NCBI RefSeq assembly: GCF_000327385.1 | Contig: NW_008707425.1 | Location: 802,408-866,407, forward strand | Reading direction: 5' to 3' | Length of the DNA: 64,000 bases | From: Lottia gigantea | Taxonomy: Eukaryota > Mollusca > Gastropoda > Lottiidae | In this document: piece after piece, positions 22,621 to 33,325 of the stretch | Position numbering within the stretch: the stretch's first letter is position 1 | How the letters are laid out: the number at the start of each line of letters is the position of its first letter | Made by a program: the position numbers and the translations under genes | Notes under the pieces: generated by a model | What the model saw: only the letters and a program-made list of their open reading frames with translations | Database searches by the model: none | What the model was told of the DNA's origin: nothing

Positions 22621-23739
22621 GAAAATCTTAAATACTAAACCATTATCATTTAAATGTCTTCAAAAGGCTAGAGTATATCATAAGTAAGTTTTAGTTATAC
22701 AAAGCAGATGGAGTTACGTTTATTAATTATTAAACTTTGATAATTCCAAGGGGGATAAATTCCCACCCCCCCCCCCCCCTCCCCCCTCCATTAAGTAAGT
22801 TTGCCCACTAATTGTAGCTGTAGTCTCGAGAGACTGGCCCAGCCACTTGGTGAATTACAAGAAGCAAAGGCGATAACACATACAAAAACTGGAGAACATC
22901 ATTGAATATCATCATCAATAACTGTGTTTCGGATTAGCTGAAACGAAATGACAGCTTCTACCTATTGACACGAGTGACTTTGAAGTATATTGCCATTGTG
23001 TACCGAAACTAATCTCGGATCCAGAGGAAAAGAAACTTAATTCAAAACATAACCACTATTCTATTCGGAGAGTTAGATTCCAGGGAATTAATGTTTTATT
23101 CTGATTCTTATTTAAGAAGTGTGAAGTAAAGATCCTATCTTAAAGAAAGAAAATATTGCAATTAAGAGTAATTGCGCTTGTCAAACAGAAATCGTAACTA
23201 CTTAATGTGCAGTAAATTTAAGATGTAGTGCTAAAAAAAATTTTTAAAAAGATGGAAAAGTAAATAATAGCAGTAGTATGTCATTCTGACTGAAATATTT
23301 CCATTGATTTCATCTCGGATTTCCTTAAATAGTGATAATATTTATCATCGCAACTGTCGTTTCATGGTCTCATAACAAGTCTCGAATTCAATCGATAATT
23401 TTGAAAAATCTAATAGCTACAGTTCCAAATTACACCATTAATACAATTATTACAAAAAAAAAACATTACCCAAAGAAGGAATAGATCTACCAATAGTTTC
23501 AAGATAACAACTTATGTTCCTGAATTCAATCCAGCTGATCATTTCACAAGTAATCTGTTTCAGAGATAACTGGACCAACTGGAATAGTAATGGAAATTCA
23601 CTTGTCTTCCATACTGATGACATAATGTCTTCTCCTTTGTACGTACAACCGTTCACTTGCTTGCTTCAGAATCTTCAGCGTTTCAAACAGATTCTTTTTT
23701 TATTATGAAATTTGGTTAAGTGTTCATATCAATCTTTTC
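22621..23739. other. No gene recognised
   Basis: AT-rich intergenic DNA with a poly(C) tract near 22768-22790. Two overlapping ~65-codon ORFs on opposite strands at 23450-23708 have no recognisable motif. Confidence 0.45.
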
Positions 23740-24440
23740 GATTTTGTGTGTTTTCTGATTTTGTGTGTTTTCTGATTTTGTGTGTTTTCTGATTTTGTGT
23801 GCTTTCTGATTTGGTGTGCTTTCTTAATTTGTGTGTTTTCTGATTTTGTATGTTTTCTGATGTTGTGTGTTTTCTGATTTGGTGTGTTTTCTGATGTGTG
23901 TTTTTTTCTGATGCGTGTTTTCTGATTTTGTATGATTTCTGATTTTGTGTGTTTTCTTATGTTGTGTGTTTTCTGATGTTGTGTGTTTTCTGATTTGGTG
24001 AGTTTTCTTATGCTGTGTGTTTTTTTCTGATTTTGTGTGCTTTCTGATGTTGTGTGCTTTCTGATGTTGTGTGTGTTTTCTGATTTTGTGTGTTTTTTCT
24101 GATTTTGTGTGCTTTCTGATGTTGTGTGCTTTCTGATGTTGTGTGTGTTTCTGATTTTGTGTGTGTTTTTTTCTGATTTTTTTTATTTTGTATGCTGTCT
24201 GATGTTGTGTGTTTTCTGATGTGTGTTTTCTGATGTTGTGTGCTTTCTGATGTTGTGTGTGTTTCTGATGTGTGTTTTCTGATTTTTTTTTTTCTGATGT
24301 TGTGTGCTTTTTCGTTTGTGTGTTTTCTGATGTGTGTGTTTTCTGATGTTGTGTGTGTTTCTGATGTGTTTTTTCTGATTTTGTGTGTTTTATGATTTTG
24401 TGTGTTTTCGGATGTTGTGTTCTTTCTGATGTTGAAAACA
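23740..24440. repeat. ~18-bp minisatellite
   Basis: About 40 copies of TTTTCTGATTTTGTGTGT and variants (TTCTGATGTTGTGTGC and others), with units of 12-20 bases. No frame is long here. Confidence 0.9.
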
Positions 24441-25137
24441 GATATCGAAGAAGGGAGTATTATACTTCTCTCAAATGTACCAAGTACTTCTGTTGTAATC
24501 GCTCATTGGAAATCGAATTAATCTAAAACAAACTTTACTGCATTTGAAATGAAATTAGATTCCATGGTATTGAGGTTGATTCGATTGAAGATGAAACAAA
24601 GATGAAGATCACATCCTGTCATTAAACTTTACAATATATGACTACAATTTCAACATGTGCAATACATCAAGTATTCCAATTGCATGAAAATTAACCAATA
24701 TTTCTTGGAATTGAATTTGTTGGAACAAAAGAATTCCTCCTCAAGTAAGATGAGTTTCTATTTCAACAAGTTTTCTATTACGTTTATGGATGTTTCCCGA
24801 TTCAGAAGAACATTTATTTCAGTGAATTAAATCTTGTAGCTGTAGTATAAAGTAGTAAGTGGTATAGAGAGCCACTAATAATAAACATCTTGAACCAATA
24901 GTCCTAGTATTACAGTTCATTTTACAAGTTTCAAAGTAGATAGACTTTGCATTCTGTTTAAACACCAAACTGGCTTTCAAGACGATGGAAATGAGAAGAA
25001 ACGCGTATTTAACAGAAACTCAATATAAGGATATGTTGTAATAGTAAACTGATTTGTAGATGCAATGACAACTTTTCAGTGAGGCAAATCTGATTAAATT
25101 TATTATATAACTGCTCATAGAAAAAACAATATGAAAG
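24441..25137. other. No gene recognised
   Basis: AT-rich intergenic DNA. No ORF, repeat end or RNA motif could be supported. Confidence 0.5.
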
Positions 25138-25735
25138 ATAGCTTGCCAGGCAGGCTAATATACGCCCATTGGAAGCATTGACTTTGAATTAAATATTTGG
25201 CAGTACAGTTACAATCAACAGTATGAAATATTCAACCCTCAGTTTTACACTCCTTTTGAACTTTTTGGGCCGATACTGAATACTATTACAAAGTTTTGTC
25301 AAAATCCGACAAGAATCGTTCCTTTAAGTGTTTACAAGGACAAGGACAAAAACTCTTATTGAATATTTTTCAATTTTCTCTGATTTTCAATAGGGTTCAT
25401 CCTAAGGTGATTACAAATAGTCACACCAAGTTTCGTCAAAATTTGTCAAATTGTGCCTTCAAGAGTGTTTGCAAGCTAAAAATTGAACGTTTTGAACAGG
25501 GGTAATAACTCATACTAAATATTTGTCCATTCTTCTAATGTAAGATATGTTGTATCCTTGGGTGATTACAAACACTTACACCAGGATTCGGCAAAATCCG
25601 TAAAGAATTGTGCCTTCAGAGTGTTTACAAGCAATTGTGGACGGACGGACTTGGGTGAAGCCATTATACGCCCCTACACTCCCCCCCCCCCCCTCCTACA
25701 CACACACACATTTCACGTGGGCGCTTAAAAAGGCT
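25138..25735. repeat. Composite of repeat X fragment and TATACGCCC-family repeat
   Basis: GATAGCTTGCCAGGCA at the left matches repeat X. From about 25158 (TATACGCCCATTGG) to about 25730 there are three diverged units with GTTTTGTCAAAATCCG, CTTCAAGAGTGTTT and GGTAATAACTC-like blocks. They end in GGACGGACGGAC, another TATACGCCC, a poly(C) tract and a (CA)n run. Similar units occur at 36606-37230. Confidence 0.5.
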
Positions 25736-26944
25736 TCAATAATACATTTAAGTCTATAACAGAAAGTCGTCAAACAGAAAAACACAACGAAATTGACTTT
25801 GTTGAAATGGAAATTGTAAAATAATTAAAACACCAGATACTTGAAATTGAATTCATTGCAGAAAAAAGTTGACAATACAGTAGAAGTACTGCCTGCAATA
25901 TTAAACAGAACAAAATGTGAACATGACTAAGCGGCAATTGTTCCGATATATAGGTACTCCGTCCGTGACGCAAAACTAGGTTAAAGATTCGGACAATCTC
26001 AGATATCACGCCCCCTCTCGAACGTAAACCTGGCCCCGCCACTGTACTCCATTATTATGAAAGTTTTAATTCACCCAATCATACCATTGAAGATCTTCTT
26101 TGCCATAGAAAAGGTTTCTGTTTTTACATCAACCAAACCAAAATCTATGCGATTTCAAAGAGAGAGATTCTGGATAGAACGATCGAGAAATAAAAATCTG
26201 AGTAATGTTCTTGTCCATGGTAGATAAGATCCCCTTTCGTTAACTCCCTGGAGTAATTACATTATATTTTTTGAATTATTTATTTATTTTGTAAATATCT
26301 ACATGTGACCTAGGCCAGTGCTTTCAATAAGAGAGTATCTCTTAAGCCCCGTCTACACGATCATCTTGTTCAAAAAATCATCATACATTTGTTTGACTAT
26401 GTCCACGCTTGTCAAACACGATTCAACATTTGTATGATGATGATTTACCGTATATGGAGAGATTTGAAATTATTCAACATTGATGCTCAAAGCAGTCTGC
26501 TTAGTGGTGCTGTTGCATCAGTTAATATTTTGACAATTCCTTGAAAAGTTTTCCAATGGGTCAGGGACTGGATCCAAAGAAAAGTCAGCATGGGACTTTC
26601 CGGAGAGCTACAACTGGTATACCAGGCCAGATTCCGACATTATTTTACGTTTTGATGTATATCCCTTTATGGATAATTAGCAAATATGGTCAGGGCCATA
26701 ACAAGGTTCATTTTTTATGCGGCTAAAATTCGGTTGTCTTTCAGTAGAAGGTTTTTGGTAAACTGTAACTATCTTTACCATAGACCACAGCCATTATTTA
26801 GCAGATATAATAATTAACCTATATTTCTAATTTTTATACAATTTTTTTCCTGTCAAATTCGGCTCAATGCATTTATTTCATTTGCCTTGATGAAGTTATG
26901 GCCCTGGTGGTACAATTAATTATTTCTCGTAAAGTCTCACTTTC
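25736..26944. other. No gene recognised; one MITE end near 26345
   Basis: At 26345 the sequence AAGCCCCGTCTACACGATCA looks like the left terminus of a DNA-transposon derivative, with an imperfect inverted partner (ATGATGATGATTT) near 26435. The rest up to the DIRS-like element is AT-rich and featureless. Confidence 0.35.
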
Positions 26945-27149
26945 GAGATTATGTGAATAGTACTGCGCAGCCGTGACAAATCATTGAACTGCTCTAAGCC
27001 GTTGTGACAGGACGTGGTTTTGTCACTGGTTAAGTTTTATCAGGTTTACTTGTTGACGTGGTCGATGAGTTTATATCTGTGTTAGCAAAACATTCGTTTA
27101 GATAGAAACACTTTGTTTTGTCTCTAGACGAGAGTATTTAGACGCCATA

Positions 27150-28436
27150 TTGTTTACATTGGTTACGATGGCGAGTGCTCAGTTGTTGGATATTGGTATG
27201 AAAAAAACTAATAATAATCCTTCTGTTGGAGCGAATAATCAAAAAGGGAAGAAGAAACATGAGGTTCCTTCATCTCCAAGTGGTTCGGGTTCGAAAGGTT
27301 CTGATTTGCAGTTACCAGGTTCGAATATATCAAAAGGCAAAACGAGTGTTGTCGATGTAAATAACAATACCGCCTGTTCGAGTCAATCGGGATCGAAAGC
27401 ACTTTCCATTAAAAACGTACCTTCAGATTCTGTAGACATTTTAAGTGTTTTGAAGGCAATTCAGGCAAATCAAAATACACAGAATGCTAAATTTGAGTCT
27501 CTAGCAAGTAAAGTTGATGAAATGTATTATTGTGATGATGGTAACACTGGCTATAATAAAGATGATGATCTTTTAGCTGCAGAATATGAAGATGACCCAA
27601 ATAATTATGAGGGTTTAGACGATACACTTCTTGAGCCAGACTATAAGAGACCTCGTCTTGATGTTGATTCTGAGATACCCCCTTCTAGTGAGACACGTGT
27701 GTCCAGGTTTTCTCAAGCTGGCAAAAAGTTACGTGTGAAGGATAAATGTGATGTTCCAGTTAATGATGAATTAGCTTCATTGGTTGATGGATGGTTCCGT
27801 GAGGGAATCGAAGAAGATCGTTATTTTGAATTGATCAAGACCATAGCTCGACCAGAAAATTGTACTTCTCTAGTGAATATAAAAACCAATCAACTTGTTT
27901 GGGAATTTTTGGCAGCTTCGACTAAAATAGCTGACAAGAAAATACAGAATGCACAAACGTCACTTGTTAAAGGTGCTATTATCTTGACCAAGTTAACTGA
28001 TGTCTTGGGATATGCTCCTAACGAAGGTTCAGATGAAAATTTGGAGAAAGCTTTGGAAGCTTTAGCTTTACTTGGCCATACAAATAAACAATTATGTTTT
28101 ATAAGACGAGAAAACATGAAACCAGACATAAAGGGTGAATATTCTCATCTTTGCAGCCAAACGCTCAAGTACACTGATCATCTATTTGGTGATGATGTGT
28201 CAAAAACTGTTAAGGACATCTCAGACTGTTCTAGGATCAGCAATAAAATTTCTCAAGGTCGAGGATTCAGTAACAATCGTGCAAGATCAGCACGTGGTAG
28301 AGGTTTTCGTGGAAGATTTAGTAGAGGCCATTTCCGTGGTAGAGGTTTTGGTGCAAGTAGCTCAAATTATGGTGCTTCAAAAAACTTCCAGAAGAGAGGG
28401 CAAGGTCACCCCTCACCGAGCCAAAATAAGACCTAA
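27150..28436 (+). CDS. Gag-like region of the DIRS-like element (fossil part)
   Basis: A 428-codon region: a Ser/Gly/Lys-rich N-terminus, an acidic middle (around EDDPNNYEGLDDTLLEPD), a conserved central block (around LVNIKTNQLVWEF) and an Arg/Gly-rich C-terminus (GRGFRGRFSRGHFRGRGFG). The last is typical of nucleic-acid binding in DIRS Gag-like proteins. Assignment rests on position and composition; Gag sequences are poorly conserved. Confidence 0.65.
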   Translation: MFTLVTMASAQLLDIGMKKTNNNPSVGANNQKGKKKHEVPSSPSGSGSKGSDLQLPGSNISKGKTSVVDVNNNTACSSQSGSKALSIKNVPSDSVDILSVLKAIQANQNTQNAKFESLASKVDEMYYCDDGNTGYNKDDDLLAAEYEDDPNNYEGLDDTLLEPDYKRPRLDVDSEIPPSSETRVSRFSQAGKKLRVKDKCDVPVNDELASLVDGWFREGIEEDRYFELIKTIARPENCTSLVNIKTNQLVWEFLAASTKIADKKIQNAQTSLVKGAIILTKLTDVLGYAPNEGSDENLEKALEALALLGHTNKQLCFIRRENMKPDIKGEYSHLCSQTLKYTDHLFGDDVSKTVKDISDCSRISNKISQGRGFSNNRARSARGRGFRGRFSRGHFRGRGFGASSSNYGASKNFQKRGQGHPSPSQNKT

Positions 28437-28480
28437 AGGCAAGTAAAACAATTGATAGTTTCCAGGCTGGTAGATTAGCA

Positions 28481-30064
28481 TTGTTTCTTAATGAATGGGA
28501 AAAATTATCTTCTGATAAAACAATTTTGGATATTGTAAAGGGTTATCATCTTGATTTCGTAGATGAATTGCCTCCCTTTCAAGAATCAATGCCATATCAG
28601 CCAAAATTTCCTTCTGACAAATGTGAGGTTATCTCAAATGAAATTCAAAATTTATTGGAAATGAATGTTATAAAAGAAGTGCCTTTTGATAAAGATTGGT
28701 TTTACTCATCTATTTTTGTGAGACAAAAACCAAATGGTAAATATCGAATGATTTTGAATTTGAAAAATTTGAATCAATTTATTACATACCATCACTTTAA
28801 GATGGATTCATTTGAAACGGCACTCACTCTTGTTTTTCCAAATTGTTTTTTTGGAAGCATTGATTTTTCCAATGCTTATTATTCCATTAGTATGACTACA
28901 GACCATCAAAAATATTTGAGATTTATGTGGAATGATAAAGCTTATCAGTATAATGCTCTACCACAGGGTTTATCTAGTGCACCTAGAATATTTACAAAGT
29001 TATTGAAACCTGTGTATTCCACTCTCAGGAGATTGGGTCATATAAATTCAGCATACATTGATGATTCTCTTTTAATTGGCATTTCTGAGACTGAGTGTTC
29101 AGAAAATATCAATTCAACTATATCTTTAGTTGAAAGCTTAGGATTTATTGTGAATTACGAAAAATCTGCTCTCAAGCCATCTTTACAAGTTATATTTCTA
29201 GGTAATATTATTGACTCTGTTTTAATGACAGTCACCATCACACCCCAAAGAAGGGAGCGTATGGTTTCAGCTTTTAGTGATATTATCAAACTTTCTAAAG
29301 TGAAAATTAGAGAATTAGCCAGAGTTATTGGGTTAGTTGTGGCCTGTTTTTCTGCATCTGATTACGGGCCTTTGCACAATAGAACATTAGAAAGGGCTAA
29401 GATTAAGGGCTTGCAATACTCAAAATATAATTTTGACTCAGTAATTTGTATCACAGATGATTTGAAATCTGAAATAGCTTGGTGGATTAATAATTTAGAT
29501 TCTCAAAGTAGAAAAATTTCACATGGTGATATTGATTTTACTGTCATTTCTGATGCCTCCTTTTCAGGTTGGGGAGCTGTCTTTAATGACTTAAAAACTG
29601 GTGGTAGATGGTCTGATTTTGAAACAGGTAATTCAATAAATTATCTAGAACTTCTAGCTTGTTTTTATGGCTTAAGATCATTCAATGTAGATAAGAAATT
29701 TAATGGCAAACATATTAAGGTTTTATTGGATAATGTAACTGCAGTATGTTATATTAATGAGATGGGAGGTATCCATTCATTACAATGTGATAATTTAGCA
29801 AAAGAAATTTGGACATGGTGTATAAGTGAGGATATTTGGCTATCTGCTAGTCATATTCCAGGCAAGTCAAATGTTGCCGATATTCATTCTAGGAAGTTTG
29901 ATGACCAAAAAGAGTGGATGCTGAACCCATCAGTGTTTGAAAAAATTGTTGATTTGTTTGGTCTTCCAGACATTGATCTTTTTGCCTCAAGGCTTAATTG
30001 CCAGGTGGGAAAATTTTGTTCATGGAAACCTGATCCTAATGCTACCTTTATCGATGCTTTTTAA
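28481..30064 (+). CDS. Reverse transcriptase / RNase H region of the DIRS-like element (fossil part)
   Basis: A 527-codon region. The RT core shows the template-grip strand (NGKYRMILNLKNLN), motif A (FGSIDFSNAYYSI), motif B (ALPQGLSSAPRIFTKLLKP) and the catalytic YIDD box. RNase H follows with its acidic start (TVISDASFSGWGAVF), NYLELLA and the SNVADIHSR end. These are features of DIRS-order and LTR-type RTs. Confidence 0.85.
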   Translation: MFLNEWEKLSSDKTILDIVKGYHLDFVDELPPFQESMPYQPKFPSDKCEVISNEIQNLLEMNVIKEVPFDKDWFYSSIFVRQKPNGKYRMILNLKNLNQFITYHHFKMDSFETALTLVFPNCFFGSIDFSNAYYSISMTTDHQKYLRFMWNDKAYQYNALPQGLSSAPRIFTKLLKPVYSTLRRLGHINSAYIDDSLLIGISETECSENINSTISLVESLGFIVNYEKSALKPSLQVIFLGNIIDSVLMTVTITPQRRERMVSAFSDIIKLSKVKIRELARVIGLVVACFSASDYGPLHNRTLERAKIKGLQYSKYNFDSVICITDDLKSEIAWWINNLDSQSRKISHGDIDFTVISDASFSGWGAVFNDLKTGGRWSDFETGNSINYLELLACFYGLRSFNVDKKFNGKHIKVLLDNVTAVCYINEMGGIHSLQCDNLAKEIWTWCISEDIWLSASHIPGKSNVADIHSRKFDDQKEWMLNPSVFEKIVDLFGLPDIDLFASRLNCQVGKFCSWKPDPNATFIDAF

Positions 30065-30314
30065 TTTTCATGGAATGAATTATATTATTATCTTAATCCT
30101 CCTTTCAGTCTCCTGGGTCGCTGCATCCAGAACATCCGCTTAGACAAAGCCGAAGCAATTGTGGTAGCACCAATTTGGTCCAGCCAGTCTTGGTTTACCA
30201 GTCTCATGGAACTTCTAATAGAGAATCCGGCTATGATACCGCCTCAGCCAGGCCTTTTGTTACAACCGGTCTCGAAAGAGAACATCCTCTTCACAAGTCG
30301 ATACATCTGATGAT

Positions 30315-31380
30315 TTGCCGTGTGTCCGGACACAATTATCGCAACGAGGACTTTCTAACCAAGCAATCTCTCTCATTTTGGCATCATGGAAGTCAGGAAC
30401 CAAGAAACAATATAAAGTGTTTTATAAAAGATGGTTTCAGTACTGTAGTGAGAGGAAAATTAGTCCGTTTTCGGCTTCTGTAGAAAGTGTTGTTAATTTT
30501 CTGGCAGAGTTGTTCCTTTCTGGTCTAGGCTACAGTGCAATAAATACTGCTAGAGGAGCTTTGTCTTCTATGGGATTGATATTTGATGAATTTTTAGCAG
30601 GATCACACCCTTTGGTCATTAGGTCTTTGAAAGGTGTTTATAATTTAAGACCTAACAAATCTCGCCATTCTACAATTTGGGATGTTTCGCCTGTTCTTGC
30701 ATATTTGCAAAAACTTTCTCCTGTTAGTGAATTAAAGTTAAAAAACTTAACTTTGAAACTAGTCATGTTGATTTCACTACTTTGTGCAACAAGAGTGCAA
30801 ACATTACATTGTCTTAGATTGCGTAATATGGTTGTGGAAAAATCATCTTACGTATTCACATTCACTGATTTATTAAAAGTCAGTCGACCAGGTTATAAAA
30901 ATCCGGATATGGTGTTGTGTGCTTATCCACCTGACAGGAGACTTTGTGTTTATACCGTACTAAAACATGATCTGGAGAGAACACATACCCTTCGACAAGA
31001 TCAAGATCAATTGTTTATAAGCTATATTAAGCCACATAAAAGTGGTATCTCGTGATACAATATCTAGATGGATAAAAACTGTAATGTGTAGTGCAGGTGT
31101 GGATGTTAATGTGTTCTCGGCACATAGTGTACGTTCTGCTTCTGTATCAAAAGCAAACTTTTATAAAGTTCCTCTTCAAGAGATTATGGACAAAGCTGGT
31201 TGGACTAATGTTGGGACATTTCGTAAATACTATGATAAGCCAATTGTTAATAATGTGTATGATAGAAGTGTATTAAAGGTTGTAAACATTTTTTTTTTCA
31301 ATCTTTGTTANNNNNNNNNNNNNNNNNNNNNNNNNNNNNNNNNNNNNNNNNNNNNNNNNNTTGAAAAAATGTTTATTCTG
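30315..31380 (+). CDS. Tyrosine recombinase region of the DIRS-like element (fossil part)
   Basis: Two open stretches hold the lambda-integrase-type recombinase: an N-terminal SAM-like segment, the first Arg box (LLCATRVQTLHCLRL), the HSVRSAS His-x-x-Arg box, and a C-terminal GWTNVGTFRKYY segment with the nucleophile Tyr. In this family the enzyme inserts a circular DNA copy without a DDE integrase. Confidence 0.75.
31311..31360. other. Assembly gap of 50 N
   Basis: Run of N just after the recombinase region of the DIRS-like element, where the family's internal complementary region is expected. The gap length is probably nominal. Confidence 0.95.
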
Positions 31381-31426
31381 TAAAATATGATTTGTCACGG
31401 CTGCGCAGTACTATTCACCTAATCTC

Positions 31427-32306
31427 TACAGTGATCCTAATTTACTCAAATAATTAGAATCACACTTCAACTTTACCAAGGTAAGTTTCGTTTAATTTTC
31501 TAATTGTATAGATACAGTAAGGATTCACTGTTCACACTTGATCCGTGTCGGCTGCTATTCTGAAAGCAAAGTCACATGATCATGAATTGAAAGTATACCG
31601 TATAACTCTATGTTATTGTATGATAAAGAGGACACCTTTTAAGAGTGACTGAAGTAGTTTTCTCTATGAGCTTTCATCGTCGTCGGGACGACTTCATCAG
31701 ATGAAATGATTTGTGAAATATTAACGACGTAACTTCAGACGTTGAAACATCATAACGCACTGCAACGCACATTCAAAGAAACCGTTCCTTATAATGGTGG
31801 GAATAAAACACGAGATTAAATGTAGTGGAAAACCAGGCAAACTATTAAGGCCCTGTCTGACAATCAAAATCACCAATGAATTTTAACAATAATAATAACT
31901 CTGTATTATACATGAGTAAGAATTAAACCCAATACAAGACATGATCAGCCAATGGATACGCAAAACTTCGATGGACAATCTGTTTAACAAATACACAAGT
32001 ACAAGTAGATTGGATGGACAGATTATGTTGCTGTGATTAAGTACATGATCAGAAAAGATATACAACCTCTCACAATTTAACAATATATACTTATATACAA
32101 AACTATAAATATCAAACAAAAAAGAACCGATACACCGAATGGCATTTAGCAATTGTGAGTACGATATATAAACACAGCTTTATGGAACAACAATCACTGG
32201 TAAAAGTTTTATGCAACGTTTCGACGTGTTTCCCCCGTCCTCCTCAGCACATATTTAGTCAAGTGAAGCAACTCGAAAGAGTAATATAGTTTCGTGTGAG
32301 TTGAAA
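31427..32306 (-). repeat. Non-coding repeat DNA with hammerhead-ribozyme-like motifs
   Basis: No gene. On the minus strand, 31700-31671 reads CTGATGA, a GTCGT/ACGAC stem with a CCCG loop, then GATGAAAG. 32247-32211 reads CTGAGGA, a GACG/CGTC stem, then GAAACG. Both resemble the CUGAUGA - stem II - GAAA core of type I hammerhead ribozymes, which Penelope-like elements and animal retrozymes are known to carry. Neither is canonical: the first has extra bases before GAAA, the second a changed core base. Stems I and III were not convincingly found. Confidence 0.35.
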
Positions 32307-32480
32307 TGATAGCTTGCCAGGCAAGGTAACATACGTACACTGACAGCTGTCAGTGATGATAACTAAATCTTTATTGACCAAATATATATTAAAGATCTTA
32401 ATAAAAATACGTAATTTCTCATATTGAAGATCTTCATCATGCATTTGTAGTTCAAAAAACCTTGAATATCTCATCAATTT
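32307..32480 (-). repeat. Repeat X copy with three perfect palindromes
   Basis: Inverted match of 14190-14345. Contains the palindromes CTTGCCTGGCAAG-type (about 32313-32325), CACTGACAGCTGTCAGTG (32338-32355, perfect over 18) and ATGAAGATCTTCAT-type (about 32427-32440). It abuts the 3' end of the Penelope-like element. Confidence 0.6.
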
Positions 32481-32653
32481 AGGTTTCGGGGAAGGGAGGG
32501 TTTGATTCTCCCAAATGTACAGGCCTAGGGTGGAGCAGACACTTTATTTAGAAATTAGGATTAAGGGTCTTGATATTGGGTTTTCTTCTGTTCTTATTCT
32601 GATCTGAAATTAGAAAAAATAACTCACTCGATGGGCGAGAAGTATAGTATCTG

Positions 32654-33259
32654 TTATATACTGATTGTTTTTAGTTTACTATGAACAATATTATCATTTA
32701 AGTTCTTATTTTTTGAATATGCAACTATCATTTTCTGCTTATAGACATGGGGGAATTTCTCTTGAAGGCTCTTATAGTGGGCATGAACTATTTTGCTTGC
32801 TCGATTGCTGGTTGTAAACGGGACAACAAAGGGTGCTATGCCTACATTATGATGAATATTTAGTCCTATAGGTCTTGCTGTATTCAATGTCTCAATCCAA
32901 TGGGCCTCCCTAGATTGACGGAATTTGGTAGTTTCATCTTCGGTCAAGTCAATTTCTATGCGCTTAATTGGGATTAGGGTGAGATCGTCTATTGAATGGT
33001 CGTCGAGGTTGAAATGATTAGAAACAGGCTTGTCTTTCTTTAATTTGATGTCTGACCTATGAGCATTAAAGCGAGTTCGTAAATTATTCTTAGTTTCTCC
33101 TACATATTGTTTGGGGCATTTCTTGCATGAAATTAAATATATTACATTCGAATGTTCACATGTAAGATGTTCCTGGATCGGGTACCTTTTATTCGTAGAG
33201 TTGCTTACAAAATAATGAGTTTCTGATATAAAGGGACATGTTTTGCATCTACTGGACAA
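32654..33259 (-). CDS. GIY-YIG endonuclease region of the Penelope-like element
   Basis: A 201-codon block. A Cys/His motif (CKTCPF ... HLTCEH) leads into the GIY-YIG-type core, seen here as VIYLISC, CPKQYVGETKNN, LRTRFNAHRSD and then NHFN. This nuclease nicks target DNA for priming. The block ends at a TAA at 32654-32656, from which the 3' untranslated region starts. Confidence 0.85.
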   Translation of the reverse strand: MSSRCKTCPFISETHYFVSNSTNKRYPIQEHLTCEHSNVIYLISCKKCPKQYVGETKNNLRTRFNAHRSDIKLKKDKPVSNHFNLDDHSIDDLTLIPIKRIEIDLTEDETTKFRQSREAHWIETLNTARPIGLNIHHNVGIAPFVVPFTTSNRASKIVHAHYKSLQEKFPHVYKQKMIVAYSKNKNLNDNIVHSKLKTISI

Positions 33260-33325
33260 ACATGGAGCACTTCTTAAACCTGGGGGTACTTCGGCATAAA
33301 GTCTGTTTTTAGCTGCTATCTGTGC

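Larger units (their letters stand above)
26945..31426 (+). mobile_element. DIRS-like tyrosine-recombinase retroelement (fossil)
   Basis: Bounded by 39-bp inverted terminal repeats at 26945-26983 and 31388-31426 that match at all but one position. Inverted rather than direct terminal repeats, no visible target duplication, and the order Gag-like, RT/RNase H, tyrosine recombinase identify the DIRS order, DIRS1-like group. Parts: Gag-like region 27150-28436, RT with RNase H 28481-30064, recombinase region about 30315-31380. The family makes its proteins from overlapping or adjacent frames. Near-identical termini and long open regions suggest a fairly recent insertion. It looks nearly whole but appears to carry a couple of breaks, and a 50-base assembly gap lies near its 3' end, so its state cannot be fully judged. 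Confidence 0.88.

Noticed and set aside
23740-24440. CRISPR-like array
   Set aside because: Units of about 18 bp are contiguous with no unique spacers, in a eukaryotic genome; it is a minisatellite.
28135-28446. 103-codon ORF overlapping the Gag-like region
   Set aside because: Shadow frame of the Arg/Gly-rich end of the Gag-like region.
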